From contig NZ_BMCT01000010.1 in NCBI RefSeq assembly GCF_014635325.1, forward strand, positions 119,718 through 183,717: a stretch of DNA of 64,000 nt, given 5' to 3'. A program made the translations under genes and the position numbers. The stretch is from Azorhizobium oxalatiphilum (GTDB lineage: Bacteria > Pseudomonadota > Alphaproteobacteria > Rhizobiales > Xanthobacteraceae). The notes beneath the pieces were generated by a model. That model saw nothing but the letters and a program-made list of their open reading frames with translations, was not told where the DNA came from and did no database searches. Of the stretch, positions 18,146 to 27,991 are shown in pieces (the first letter of the stretch is position 1; every line of letters begins with the position of its first letter).

Positions 18146-18176
18146 GAAAAGGCCGGGGCCTTGTGGGCCCCGGCCT
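18146..18176 (-). terminator. Terminator-like hairpin between nifK and nifE
   Basis: AGGCCGGGGCC (18150-18160) pairs perfectly with GGCCCCGGCCT (18166-18176). On the minus strand it is followed by TTTTCC. It sits 7 bp after the nifK stop and could partly end nifDK transcripts before nifE. Confidence 0.8.
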
Positions 18177-18182
18177 GCGGCA

Positions 18183-19742
18183 TCAGCGGATGATGTCGAA
18201 GCTGTAGTCGGTCTTGCCCGGCACGTTGGTGTTCAGGTCGATGGTGTCGAAGATCTTGTCGAGGATGGTGATCAGCACGTTCATGCCGCCCTGATAGCCC
18301 CACACCGGACGGCGGTGATGGTGGTGGCGATCGAAGATCGGGAAGCCGATGCGGATCAGCGGCGTGCCGGTGTCGCGGTCCAGATACTTGCCGTAGGTGT
18401 TGCCGATCAGGAAATCCACCGGCTCCGTGAACAGCAGCGAGCGCATGTGCCACAGATCCTTGCCGGGATAGACGTGGCAGTTGGCACCGAAGGGCGAGCT
18501 GTCGAACAGCTCCTGCATCTTCTGCGCCCACGCCTTGTTGCCGTTGGTGGCCAGCACATGGGTGGGTTCCGCGCCCAGCTCCAGCAGGAAGGCGGCAAGC
18601 CCGAGGCACATGTCCGGATCGCCATAGATGGCGAACTTCTTGCCGTGGATGTGGGCGGAACTATCCGCGATGGCATCCACCAGGCGGCCGCGCTCCTTGG
18701 TCAGCTCCTCGGGGATCTCCTTGCCCGTGATGCGGGCGACCTCCATCAGGAACCTGTCGGTGCCGGCAACGCCCACCGGATGGTTGAAGGCGACCGTCTC
18801 ATGGCCGTGGTTGGCGATGAAGGGCAGGGTCTTCTCGGTGCAGAATTCCTGCATGGAGATGGTGGCCTTGGCATGGACGGCGTTGGAGGCCTCTTCCAGC
18901 GTGGTGCCGCCGTCATACATGCGGAACTCGCCGTCGGTGGGGGTGTCCCACACGTCGGAATTGTCGCCGAGGATGGTGTATTCCACACCCATCATGTCGA
19001 AGATGCGCTTGATCTCGCGCAGGTTGCCCACCGTGTAGCCGTCGAAGCCGCCGAGGAAGTTGATGCTCTCGTTGGGCACGCGCTCAAGGGCGGGAACCGT
19101 GCGGGCCTTGCCGTCCCAGAAGTGCTCCAGCACGCCCTTCATGGCGTTGTCATAGCCCGTGATGTGGCTACCGACGAAGGCCGGGGTGTGGGCGAAGGGA
19201 ACGTCGAACTCCTCCGGAACCGAGCCCTTCTCCTTGGAGGTCTTGATGAAGGCGTTCAGGTCGTCGCCGATCACTTCCGCCATGCAGGTGGTGGAGACGG
19301 CGATCATCTTGGGCTTGTACATGGAATAGGTGTTGGCCAGCCCGTCGATCATGTTGTTCAGGCCGCCGAACACCGCTGCGTCTTCCGTCATGGAGGAGGA
19401 GACGCAGGACGTGGGCTCCTTGAAATGACGGGAGAAATGCGAGCGATAATAAGCCACGCAGCCCTGCGAGCCGTGCACGAAGGGAATGGTCTTCTCGAAG
19501 CCCACCGCCACGAACACCGCGCCGAGCGGCTGGCAGGCCTTGGCCGGATTGACGGTCAGCGCCTCGCGGGCGAAGTTCGCCTCGCGATATTCCGGCGTCT
19601 TGGTCCATTCGCGGATGCGTTCCACCTCGGCCGGATCGCGGCGGTTCTCGAACAGCGCCTGCTTGTTGGCCAGCATCTGCTGGTATTCCGGGCCGCGGAA
19701 AAGCTCGAAGTGATCGAGCACATTATCGGCATTCTGGGTCAT
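18183..19742 (-). CDS. nifK: Nitrogenase MoFe protein beta chain
   Basis: A 519-aa NifK, half of the alpha2beta2 MoFe protein, carrying P-cluster ligands at the alpha-beta interface. The start [24 protein letters not shown] is typical. Ligand cysteines are seen in [22 protein letters not shown] and later in [32 protein letters not shown] and the C-terminal YGYQ-like [11 protein letters not shown] follow. Length matches the family. The nifD-nifK gap of 179 bp contains a strong hairpin. Expression is inferred from the sigma-54 promoter upstream of nifD. Confidence 0.98.
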   Translation of the reverse strand: MTQNADNVLDHFELFRGPEYQQMLANKQALFENRRDPAEVERIREWTKTPEYREANFAREALTVNPAKACQPLGAVFVAVGFEKTIPFVHGSQGCVAYYRSHFSRHFKEPTSCVSSSMTEDAAVFGGLNNMIDGLANTYSMYKPKMIAVSTTCMAEVIGDDLNAFIKTSKEKGSVPEEFDVPFAHTPAFVGSHITGYDNAMKGVLEHFWDGKARTVPALERVPNESINFLGGFDGYTVGNLREIKRIFDMMGVEYTILGDNSDVWDTPTDGEFRMYDGGTTLEEASNAVHAKATISMQEFCTEKTLPFIANHGHETVAFNHPVGVAGTDRFLMEVARITGKEIPEELTKERGRLVDAIADSSAHIHGKKFAIYGDPDMCLGLAAFLLELGAEPTHVLATNGNKAWAQKMQELFDSSPFGANCHVYPGKDLWHMRSLLFTEPVDFLIGNTYGKYLDRDTGTPLIRIGFPIFDRHHHHRRPVWGYQGGMNVLITILDKIFDTIDLNTNVPGKTDYSFDIIR

Positions 19743-19884
19743 CTTGGCTGTCCTTCGGGTCCAGAGCGCGTTCCGCCCCCGGACGCGCGGCGCCCTCGGC
19801 GGAAAAACGGTCTCTATGCGTGAGAGGCGAAGTCACGGTTCGGCCGTGGGCGGCGGAACCGATCCGGCTCCGGCTGTCTTTGAC

Positions 19885-19914
19885 GCTCTCCGGCCGCCCG
19901 AGCGGCCGGAGAGC
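19885..19914 (-). other. mRNA hairpin in the nifD-nifK gap
   Basis: A perfect 13-bp stem (GCTCTCCGGCCGC / GCGGCCGGAGAGC) with a 4-nt loop begins 8 nt after the nifD stop codon on the transcript. It has no T-run, so it is better explained as a processing or 3'-stabilising structure than as a terminator. Confidence 0.65.
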
Positions 19915-19921
19915 TGATCGT

Positions 19922-21424
19922 TCACTCAGCGGCGAGCAGGGTGGGCTTGGGCACCACCTTCCAGGGCGCCTGGGCCATCTTCCAGACCGGGGCGTTGATG
20001 GCCATGTCCATGTCGCGGGCGAAGATGGCGAAGCCGTCATAGCCGTGATAGGGGCCGGAATAGTCCCAGGAATGCATCTGGCGGAAGGGCACGCCCATCT
20101 TCTGGAAGACGTACTTTTCCTTGATGCCCGAGCCCACCAGATCCGGCTGCACTTTCTCCACGAACTTTTCGAATTCGTAGCCGGTCACGTCGTCATAGAT
20201 GATGGTGCCATCCTTGACGTAATGCTGGGCCGTGCGCTGGTAGTCGTCGTTATGGGCGAACTCGTAGCCCGTGCCGACCACTTCCATGCCCAGATCCTCA
20301 TAGGCGCCGATGACGTGGCGGGGGCGCAGGCCGCCCACGTACAGCATCACCGTCTTGCCCTCGAGGCGGGGACGATACTTGGCGATCACCGCGTCCATCA
20401 GCGGCTGGTACTTGGCGATGACGCGCTCGGCGGCTTCCTTGATCTTGTCGTCGAAGAAGCCGGCGATCTTGCGCAGCGACTCAGCAATCTTGGAGGGGCC
20501 GAAGAAGTTGTATTCGCACCACGGGATACCGTACTTCTCTTCCATGTGGCGCGAGATGTAGTTCATCGAGCGGTAGCAGTGCAGCACGTTGAGCTTGGCC
20601 TTCGGGGTGGCCTCCAGCTCCGCCAGCGTGCCGTCGCCGGACCACTGGGCGATCACCCGCAGGCCCATCTCCTCCAGCAGGATGCGCGAGGACCACGCGT
20701 CGCCGCCGATGTTGTAGTCGCCGATGATGGCCACGTCATAGGGCGTGGACTCGAAGCGCGGGGGCTGATCGGCCGGCAGCTTGTCGAAGATCCAGTCGCG
20801 GATGGCGTCGTTGGCGATGTGATGGCCCAGCGACTGCGACACGCCGCGGAAGCCTTCGCAGCGCACCGGCACGATGGTCTTGCCGCCATATTCCTTGGAC
20901 TTGACCTTGGACACGGCCTCGATGTCGTCGCCGATGAGGCCGATGGGACATTCCGACTGGATCGAGATGCCGTTGTTGAGCGGGAACAGCTCCTGGATCT
21001 CGTCGATGATCTTGTGCAGCTTCTTGTCGCCGCCGAACACGATGTCCTTCTCCTGGAAGTCCGACGTGTATTGCAGCGTCACGAAGGTGTCGATGCCGGT
21101 GGTGCCGATGTAATAGTTGCGGCGCGCGGCCCAGCTGTACTGGCCGCAACCCACCGGGCCGTGGCTGATGTGGATCATGTCCTTGATCGGGCCCCACACC
21201 ACGCCCTTCGAGCCGGCATAGGCGCAGCCGCGGATGGTCATCACGCCGGGCACGGACTTGAGGTTGGACTTCACGCCGCAGTCCGACTTGCCGCTCTCAT
21301 GCACGTTGATGTGCTTGGCGCGGCGCTTGGCGGTCTTCTCGGGATAGATCTCCAGCACTTCGGCGATCAGGGCTTTGTTGCGCGCCTTGATGTCCTCGAT
21401 GCTCTCTGTCTGCGACACGCTCAT
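19922..21424 (-). CDS. nifD: Nitrogenase MoFe protein alpha chain
   Basis: A 500-aa NifD carrying FeMo-cofactor and sharing the P-cluster. Key blocks are [34 protein letters not shown] (two P-cluster Cys), [11 protein letters not shown] (third Cys), [20 protein letters not shown] (the cofactor Cys), and [18 protein letters not shown] with the cofactor His. Two ATGs lie close together; 21424 is preferred because GAGG lies 8 nt upstream of it and only 2 nt from the other (21430). nifD heads the operon: no nifH precedes it, which is unusual. A sigma-54 promoter, IHF site and NifA site lie upstream. Confidence 0.98.
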   Translation of the reverse strand: MSVSQTESIEDIKARNKALIAEVLEIYPEKTAKRRAKHINVHESGKSDCGVKSNLKSVPGVMTIRGCAYAGSKGVVWGPIKDMIHISHGPVGCGQYSWAARRNYYIGTTGIDTFVTLQYTSDFQEKDIVFGGDKKLHKIIDEIQELFPLNNGISIQSECPIGLIGDDIEAVSKVKSKEYGGKTIVPVRCEGFRGVSQSLGHHIANDAIRDWIFDKLPADQPPRFESTPYDVAIIGDYNIGGDAWSSRILLEEMGLRVIAQWSGDGTLAELEATPKAKLNVLHCYRSMNYISRHMEEKYGIPWCEYNFFGPSKIAESLRKIAGFFDDKIKEAAERVIAKYQPLMDAVIAKYRPRLEGKTVMLYVGGLRPRHVIGAYEDLGMEVVGTGYEFAHNDDYQRTAQHYVKDGTIIYDDVTGYEFEKFVEKVQPDLVGSGIKEKYVFQKMGVPFRQMHSWDYSGPYHGYDGFAIFARDMDMAINAPVWKMAQAPWKVVPKPTLLAAE

Positions 21425-21615
21425 GGTCATATCCTCGCTTGTTCTGGGCGCGCCTGTCGGACCTGCGAAGGCGCGTGCCATTTGCCCGGCCCGGACGAAC
21501 CGTGTGGACGAACCGTCCGGGTGAACCTTTCGCGGCGGGGGCGGCCTGCGACACGTCGGGAAAGGCCCCGCGCATCCCGCAGGCCGTCGGCCCGCCGTCA
21601 TCCGGGGTGTGTTGT

Positions 21616-21630
21616 GCAACGGGTGTGCCA
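21616..21630 (-). promoter_or_regulatory. Sigma-54 (-24/-12) promoter of nifD
   Basis: On the minus strand the sequence reads TGGCACACCCGTTGC, with GG and GC separated by exactly 10 nt, an almost perfect match to TGGCAC-N5-TTGC. It is ~190 bp upstream of the nifD start. Confidence 0.88.
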
Positions 21631-21659
21631 GCGGGTTCGGGGCCAAAAATGCCCTGCAA

Positions 21660-21672
21660 AATCAGGCAATTG
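21660..21672. promoter_or_regulatory. IHF binding site in nifD promoter
   Basis: AATCAGGCAATTG matches the IHF consensus WATCAR-N4-TTR at every specified base. It lies between the -24 box and the NifA enhancer site, where DNA bending is needed. Confidence 0.7.
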
Positions 21673-21699
21673 AAAAATCGAACGGTTCCAAGTCGGGCG

Positions 21700-21715
21700 T
21701 GTTTCAAACCTGACA
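21700..21715. promoter_or_regulatory. NifA upstream activator sequence (nifD / sufE)
   Basis: TGTTTCAAACCTGACA is an exact TGT-N10-ACA. It is ~78 bp upstream of the nifD -24 box and ~130 bp upstream of the candidate sufE -24 box, so it could serve both divergent genes. Confidence 0.8.
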
Positions 21716-21835
21716 TCCCTGCGTGGCACGCGACCACGGCGGTGGGAAACGACACATGCTGCGGCAGCCCGTCCCGCCGTGCGACAGGCTGTGTCCGGTC
21801 CCGTGCCGCAACGTCCGTTTCCCGCCGCACGCGCC

Positions 21836-21851
21836 CGGTACGTTGCTTGCT
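21836..21851 (+). promoter_or_regulatory. Candidate sigma-54 promoter of sufE
   Basis: CGGTACGTTGCTTGCT has GG and GC separated by 10 nt and a perfect TTGCT -12 element; the -24 element deviates at two positions (CGGTACG for TGGCACG). It lies ~55 bp upstream of the sufE ATG. Confidence 0.6.
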
Positions 21852-21904
21852 TGTGTCGCCCTCGGGGCTGCGCGACCGCGTGGCATGTCAGGAGGCCGCG
21901 GCCG

Positions 21905-22348
21905 ATGGATCAGCTGGAACTCACCCCGTCCCCCTCGCTCGATGACATCTTCGAGAATTTTGCTTTGCTGGACGATTGGGACGACCGCTACCGCTATGTG
22001 ATCGAACTCGGCCGCGCCCTGCCGGAGCTGCCGGAGGGCGACCGCAGCGTGGTCAACAAGGTGCAGGGCTGCGTCAGCCAGGTGTGGCTCGCCACCACCG
22101 TCTCGCCGGGGCCGGTGCTCACCTTTCGCGGCGACAGCGACGCGCAGATCGTGCGCGGGCTGGTGGCGATCCTGTTCGCCATGTTCTCGGGCCGCTCCGC
22201 CCGCGACATCCTCGCGCTCGATCCGGTGGCGGCGTTCGAGCGCCTCGGGCTTGGCGCCCATCTCACGCCGCAGCGCTCCAACGGTTTCCGCTCCATGGTG
22301 GCGCGCATCCGGGCGGACGCGCGCGTGGCACTGGAAGACCCCATCTGA
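21905..22348 (+). CDS. sufE: SufE, sulfur acceptor for the SufS desulfurase
   Basis: A 147-aa SufE. It activates SufS and carries persulfide on its conserved cysteine, here Cys56 in NKVQGCVSQVWL. The N-terminal DDIFENFALLDDWDDRYRYVIELGR and the central RGLVAILFAMFSGRSARDILALD are typical. The start at 21905 (MDQLEL) fits the family; longer upstream reading is arginine-rich noise. It is divergent from nifD across a NifA-controlled intergenic region and precedes fdxN and sufBCDS, so it probably supplies sulfur for nitrogenase Fe-S clusters. Confidence 0.95.
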   Translation: MDQLELTPSPSLDDIFENFALLDDWDDRYRYVIELGRALPELPEGDRSVVNKVQGCVSQVWLATTVSPGPVLTFRGDSDAQIVRGLVAILFAMFSGRSARDILALDPVAAFERLGLGAHLTPQRSNGFRSMVARIRADARVALEDPI

Positions 22349-22374
22349 TCAGGCGCCGGACCCGACAGGCCCCA

Positions 22375-22390
22375 TGTCGCACACGCGACA
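22375..22390. promoter_or_regulatory. NifA upstream activator sequence 1 of fdxN-suf
   Basis: TGTCGCACACGCGACA is an exact TGT-N10-ACA and is nearly palindromic throughout. It lies ~84 bp upstream of the fdxN -24 box. Confidence 0.82.
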
Positions 22391-22393
22391 CGC

Positions 22394-22409
22394 TGTCGGG
22401 GGCGCGACA
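22394..22409. promoter_or_regulatory. NifA upstream activator sequence 2 of fdxN-suf
   Basis: TGTCGGGGGCGCGACA is a second exact TGT-N10-ACA, 19 bp (about two helical turns) from the first. Confidence 0.8.
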
Positions 22410-22464
22410 GGGACAGTCTTCTTAAGAACTGGAAAAACTCGAATAAATTCAGCAGTCGGAGCAA

Positions 22465-22479
22465 TGGCACAGGGCTTGC
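22465..22479 (+). promoter_or_regulatory. Sigma-54 promoter of fdxN-sufBCDS
   Basis: TGGCACAGGGCTTGC matches the -24/-12 consensus with correct 10-nt spacing between GG and GC. It lies ~53 bp upstream of the fdxN ATG. Confidence 0.88.
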
Positions 22480-22531
22480 GAAGTGGGGAGGGCGGCGAGG
22501 AGCCTCGCTCGCGTCTTCAGGAGCAAGTTTG

Positions 22532-22732
22532 ATGGCCTACAAGATCATCGCATCCCAATGCACGGTGTGCGGCGCGTGCGAATTCGAATGCCCCAACGCC
22601 GCCATCCGGCTGAAGAACGACATCTATCTCATCGATCCCAAGAAGTGCACGGAGTGCGAGGGCAGCTTCGATGCCCCGCAGTGCGATGCGGTGTGCCCCG
22701 TCCCCGGAACCTGCATCCCGGCCGGCAACTGA
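22532..22732 (+). CDS. fdxN: FdxN-type 2[4Fe-4S] ferredoxin
   Basis: A 66-aa bacterial-type ferredoxin with two [4Fe-4S] sites: [12 protein letters not shown] near residue 10 and [18 protein letters not shown] near residue 38. The insertion in the second site (8 residues between the second and third Cys) is the FdxN/Vnf-type pattern, seen in low-potential donors to nitrogenase or nif cofactor enzymes. The ATG at 22532 follows AGGAG by 8 nt. It is the first gene after the sigma-54 promoter and precedes sufB by 114 bp. Confidence 0.94.
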   Translation: MAYKIIASQCTVCGACEFECPNAAIRLKNDIYLIDPKKCTECEGSFDAPQCDAVCPVPGTCIPAGN

Positions 22733-22846
22733 TCGGCCGCTGCCCGTCGCCGGCCCCAGCCCGACGGGCGCCCGGTTATCCGGTCCGGCCAGCTGGCCGA
22801 CATCTTGCGTTGATCCCCACCCGCTGACCCGCCAGAGGAGCCGCCC

Positions 22847-24328
<1,482 letters not shown>

Positions 24329-24364
24329 TCTCCTGATCACTACTGCAAGGCTGAGGATTTCATC

Positions 24365-25123
24365 ATGACCGCACTTCTGGAAATCCGTGACCTCAAGGCC
24401 GAGGTGGCCGGCCGCCAGATCCTGAACGGCCTCGACCTCACCGTGAACAAGGGCGAGATCCACGCCATCATGGGGCCGAACGGGGCGGGCAAGTCCACGC
24501 TCTCCTACGTGCTCTCCGGCAAGCCGGGTTACACCATCACCGGCGGCGAGGTGTATCTGAATGGCGAGGACCTGTTCGCCATGGAGGCGGACGAGCGCGC
24601 CGCCAAGGGCCTGTTCCTCGCCTTCCAGTATCCGCTGGAGATCCCCGGGGTCGCGACGCTGACCTTCCTGCGCTCCGCGCTCAATGCCCAGCGCCGCAAG
24701 CGCGGCGAGGAGGAACTGTCCTCGCCCGATCTGCTGAAGCGGGTGCGCGAGCTCGCCAAGCAGCTGGGCATCGATCCCGACATGCTGCGCCGGCCGCTCA
24801 ACGTGGGCTTCTCCGGCGGCGAGAAGAAGCGCAACGAAACCCTCCAGATGGCCCTGCTGGAGCCGAAACTCTGCGTGCTGGACGAGACGGATTCCGGCCT
24901 CGACATCGACGCCCTGAAGGTGGTGGCGAACGGCGTCAACCAGCTCCGCGCGCCCGAGCGCGGCATGATCGTCATCACCCATTATCAGCGCCTGCTCGAT
25001 TACATCGTGCCTGATGTGGTGCATGTGCTGGCCGCCGGCCGCATCGTGGAAACCGGCGGCAAGGAGCTGGCGCTGGAGCTGGAGGCGCGGGGCTACGCGC
25101 AATATCAGAGCGAGGCGGCCTGA
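24365..25123 (+). CDS. sufC: SufC, Fe-S assembly ATPase
   Basis: A 252-aa ABC-type ATPase that drives SufBC2D. Walker A is GPNGAGKST (~residue 39), signature FSGGEKKRNE, Walker B LCVLDETDSGLD and H-loop ITHYQR; the ETDSGLD wording is SufC-specific. The stop overlaps the sufD ATG by one base (TGATG), indicating coupled translation. Confidence 0.97.
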   Translation: MTALLEIRDLKAEVAGRQILNGLDLTVNKGEIHAIMGPNGAGKSTLSYVLSGKPGYTITGGEVYLNGEDLFAMEADERAAKGLFLAFQYPLEIPGVATLTFLRSALNAQRRKRGEEELSSPDLLKRVRELAKQLGIDPDMLRRPLNVGFSGGEKKRNETLQMALLEPKLCVLDETDSGLDIDALKVVANGVNQLRAPERGMIVITHYQRLLDYIVPDVVHVLAAGRIVETGGKELALELEARGYAQYQSEAA

Positions 25124-26454
25124 TGAACGCGCCCGTCACCACCATCCGCACCGAGGCCGAGCAAGGCCTCGTGGACGCCTTCACCGCCGCCGCGCCCAGC
25201 CTGCCGGGCGGCGTGGCGGTGACGGCGGCGCGGGCCGCCGCCTTCGAGGCCTTCTCGCGCACCGGCCTGCCGCACCGTCGCACCGAGGCGTGGCGCTATA
25301 CGGATCTGCGGCGCTTCATGCGCGATGCCAAGCCGCTGGCGCCGTTTCCGAACCTCGATCTGGCCGCCACCGCCGCCACGGCGGGCTTCATCGCCGCCGA
25401 TCTCGATTTCCGCCGGCTGGTGGTGGTGGATGGCATCTTCATGCCCTCGCTCTCCGACCTCTCCGGGCTGGAGGAGGGGCTGACCATCCGCTCCTTCGGG
25501 GCCGTGCTGGGCGAGGATGCGCCGCTTCTGCCGGATGTGCTGCGCGATGCGCTGCCGGAGTACGATCCGGCCATGGCGCTCAATGCGGCGCTGGCCCGTG
25601 ACGGCGTCTGGATCAGCCTTGCCCCCGGCGTGGCGATCGAACGGCCGCTGCATCTGGTGTTCGTCTCCACCGGGGAGAGCCCCACGTCGGTCTTCTCCCG
25701 CTCCCGCGTCACGCTCGGCGCCGGCGCCCGGCTGTCGCTGCTGGAGACCCACGAGGCGGCGGACGGCGTCGCCCATCAGGTGAATGCCGCGCTCGGCCTG
25801 CTGGTGGGCGACGCGGCGGAGCTGACCCATGTGAAGGTCACGGCGGAAGGCGATGCGGTGCTGCATGTGGGCAGCCTGATCGCCAGCGTGGGCGCGCGGG
25901 CGAAGATCTCCACCTGCGGCTTCGCCTTGCGCGGCGCCGTGGTGCGCAACCAGATGTTCGTGCGCCTCGCCGGCGCGGACACGCAGGCCGAGATTTCCGG
26001 CGTCAGCCTGCTCGGCGGCAGGCAGCATGTGGACCAGTCGCTGCTGCTCTCCCACGCCGCGCCCGGCGGCACCAGCCGCGAGACCTTCAAGGCGGTGGTG
26101 GACGGCACGGCGCACGCCGCTTTCCAGGGCAAGATCGCGGTCGAGCAGGCGGCCCAGCAGACCGACGCCCGCATGATGGCCCGCGCGCTGCTCCTGTCGG
26201 AGGAGGCGGAGGCCTATTGCAAGCCGGAGCTGGAGATTTTCGCCGACGACGTGCAGTGCGGCCACGGCGCCACCGTGGGTACGCTGGACGACCAGCTGAA
26301 ATTCTATCTGATGGCGCGCGGCATTCCCGCCAAGGAGGCCGAGACGCTGCTCATTCAGGCCTTCGTGGGCGAGGTGCTGGACGGCATCGCCCATGAGGGC
26401 CTGCGCGAGGCGCTCACGGCCGCGACCGTCAACTGGCTGGAGGCGCGGGCATGA
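25123..26454 (+). CDS. sufD: SufD, Fe-S assembly scaffold partner
   Basis: A 443-aa SufD forming the SufBC2D heterocomplex. The N-terminal RTGLPHRRTEAWRYTDLR motif is diagnostic. The beta-helix core includes HAAPGGTSRETFKAVVDGTAHAAFQGKI and the end has CGHGATVGTLDDQLKFYLMARGI with the conserved His, then AETLLIQAFVGEVLDGI. Coupled to sufC upstream and overlapping sufS by 4 bp (ATGA) downstream. Confidence 0.96.
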   Translation: MNAPVTTIRTEAEQGLVDAFTAAAPSLPGGVAVTAARAAAFEAFSRTGLPHRRTEAWRYTDLRRFMRDAKPLAPFPNLDLAATAATAGFIAADLDFRRLVVVDGIFMPSLSDLSGLEEGLTIRSFGAVLGEDAPLLPDVLRDALPEYDPAMALNAALARDGVWISLAPGVAIERPLHLVFVSTGESPTSVFSRSRVTLGAGARLSLLETHEAADGVAHQVNAALGLLVGDAAELTHVKVTAEGDAVLHVGSLIASVGARAKISTCGFALRGAVVRNQMFVRLAGADTQAEISGVSLLGGRQHVDQSLLLSHAAPGGTSRETFKAVVDGTAHAAFQGKIAVEQAAQQTDARMMARALLLSEEAEAYCKPELEIFADDVQCGHGATVGTLDDQLKFYLMARGIPAKEAETLLIQAFVGEVLDGIAHEGLREALTAATVNWLEARA

Positions 26455-27731
26455 ACGTCCATCCCTCCACCACCCGCCCGCTGCCGGAGCTGCATCCGGC
26501 GGTCTCCGGTGAGACCTACGACGTGGCGCGCGTGCGCGCGGACTTCCCCATCCTCGGCATGCAGGTCTATGGCAAGCCGCTGGTCTATCTGGACAATGCG
26601 GCCTCGGCCCAGAAGCCGCAGGCCGTGCTGGACCGGCTCAATCAGGCCTACACATCCGAATATTCCAACGTGCATCGCGGCCTGCATTATCTCGCCAATG
26701 CCGCCACCGAAGGCTATGAGGGCGCGCGGGAGGCGGTGCGGGCCTTCCTGAACGCCGGCAGCACAGACGACATCATCTTCACCAAGGGCGCCACCGAGGC
26801 CATCAATCTCGTGGCCCACACCTTCGGCCGTACGCAGATCGGCGAGGGCGACGAGATCGTGCTCTCCATTCTTGAGCATCACGCCAATATCGTGCCCTGG
26901 CATTTCCTGCGCGAGCGGCAGGGGGCGGTGCTGAAATGGGCGCCCGTGGACGATGCCGGCAACTTCCTGCTGGACGAGTTCGAGGCGCTTCTGACGGAGC
27001 GCACCAAGCTCGTCGCCATCACCCAGATGTCCAATGTTCTGGGCACGGTGGTGCCGGTGAAGGAGGTCATCCGCATCGCCCATGCGCGGGGCATTCCGGT
27101 GCTGGTGGATGGCTCGCAGGCCAGCGTCCATATGGACGTGGACGTGCGCGATCTGGATTGCGACTTCTACGTTATCACCGGCCACAAGCTCTATGGCCCC
27201 ACCGGCATCGGCGCGCTCTACGGCAAGCCGGAGATGCTGGCGCAGCTGCCGCCCTTCAATGGCGGCGGCGAGATGATCAAGGACGTGTTCCGCGACACCG
27301 TCACCTATGGCGCGCCGCCTCACCGCTTCGAGGCGGGTACGCCGCCCATCGTGCAGGCCATCGGCCTCGGCGCGGCGCTGGATTACATCTCCTCCATCGG
27401 CAAGGCCCGCATCCGCGCGCACGAGATGGACCTGCTGGCTTATGCGCAGGAACGCCTGTCCGCCATCGAAGGACTGCGCATCTATGGCACGGCGGCGGAG
27501 AGGGGGGCGCTCGTCTCTTTCTCGCTGGGCACGGCGCATGCGCACGATGTGGCGACCGTGATCGACCGCTCAGGTGTGGCGGTGCGCGCCGGCACCCATT
27601 GCGCCATGCCGCTGCTGGAGCGCTTCGGCGTCTCCTCCACCTGCCGGGCGTCCTTCGCCCTCTACAACACGCGTGCGGACGTGGACGCGCTGGCGGATGC
27701 GCTGATGCGGGCGAAAACGGTCTTCGCCTGA
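26451..27731 (+). CDS. sufS: SufS, cysteine desulfurase (group II)
   Basis: A 426-aa pyridoxal-phosphate enzyme releasing sulfur from cysteine for cluster assembly. PLP is bound by Lys246 in VITGHKLYGP. The catalytic cysteine is Cys384 in RAGTHCAMP (usually RAGHHCAQP, so two positions vary). ILEHHANIVPW and DGSQASVHMDVDVRDLDCDFY are also typical. It ends the SUF operon. No nifS or nifU is in the window, so this enzyme with SufE may supply nitrogenase sulfur. Confidence 0.96.
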   Translation: MNVHPSTTRPLPELHPAVSGETYDVARVRADFPILGMQVYGKPLVYLDNAASAQKPQAVLDRLNQAYTSEYSNVHRGLHYLANAATEGYEGAREAVRAFLNAGSTDDIIFTKGATEAINLVAHTFGRTQIGEGDEIVLSILEHHANIVPWHFLRERQGAVLKWAPVDDAGNFLLDEFEALLTERTKLVAITQMSNVLGTVVPVKEVIRIAHARGIPVLVDGSQASVHMDVDVRDLDCDFYVITGHKLYGPTGIGALYGKPEMLAQLPPFNGGGEMIKDVFRDTVTYGAPPHRFEAGTPPIVQAIGLGAALDYISSIGKARIRAHEMDLLAYAQERLSAIEGLRIYGTAAERGALVSFSLGTAHAHDVATVIDRSGVAVRAGTHCAMPLLERFGVSSTCRASFALYNTRADVDALADALMRAKTVFA

Positions 27732-27798
27732 CCCCGGGTGCCCCGCTGCCGCGCAAACCTCGGACGGGCGGCAGTGAGGCGGGGCGGGTGGAGCGTCC

Positions 27799-27873
27799 GG
27801 TGGAACCGGGCCAGCAGCCTGCCGGGCCCCGACCTGGCGGCAGGGCCTGCCGCGAGCGCGGCCCGGTTCCACC
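27799..27873. repeat. Long-range inverted repeat after sufS
   Basis: GGTGGAACCGGGCC (27799-27812) is the exact reverse complement of 27860-27873, enclosing 47 nt of G/C-rich sequence with further pairing. It would form a large stem in the 3' untranslated region of the suf transcript. Confidence 0.7.
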
Positions 27874-27915
27874 GTGACATTCCTGGGAGCGCAGCGTTGA
27901 GCATGTGCATGTGAA

Positions 27916-27954
27916 CAGAAAGAAGGCCCCGGCATCGCCGGGGCCTTCTTTCTG
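27916..27954. terminator. Bidirectional terminator between sufS and nifA
   Basis: A perfect 18-bp stem (27916-27933 with 27937-27954) with a 3-nt loop; the arms carry AAAGAAGG / CCTTCTTT so both strands end in T-rich sequence. It separates the convergent suf and nifA transcripts. Confidence 0.9.
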
Positions 27955-27991
27955 TGCCGGGAAGCGTCTCTTGGGAAGCGTCTCTGCCCCC

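Noticed and set aside
17298..19823. 841-codon plus-strand frame across nifE and nifK
   Set aside because: Antisense to two nitrogenase-related genes with clear cofactor motifs.
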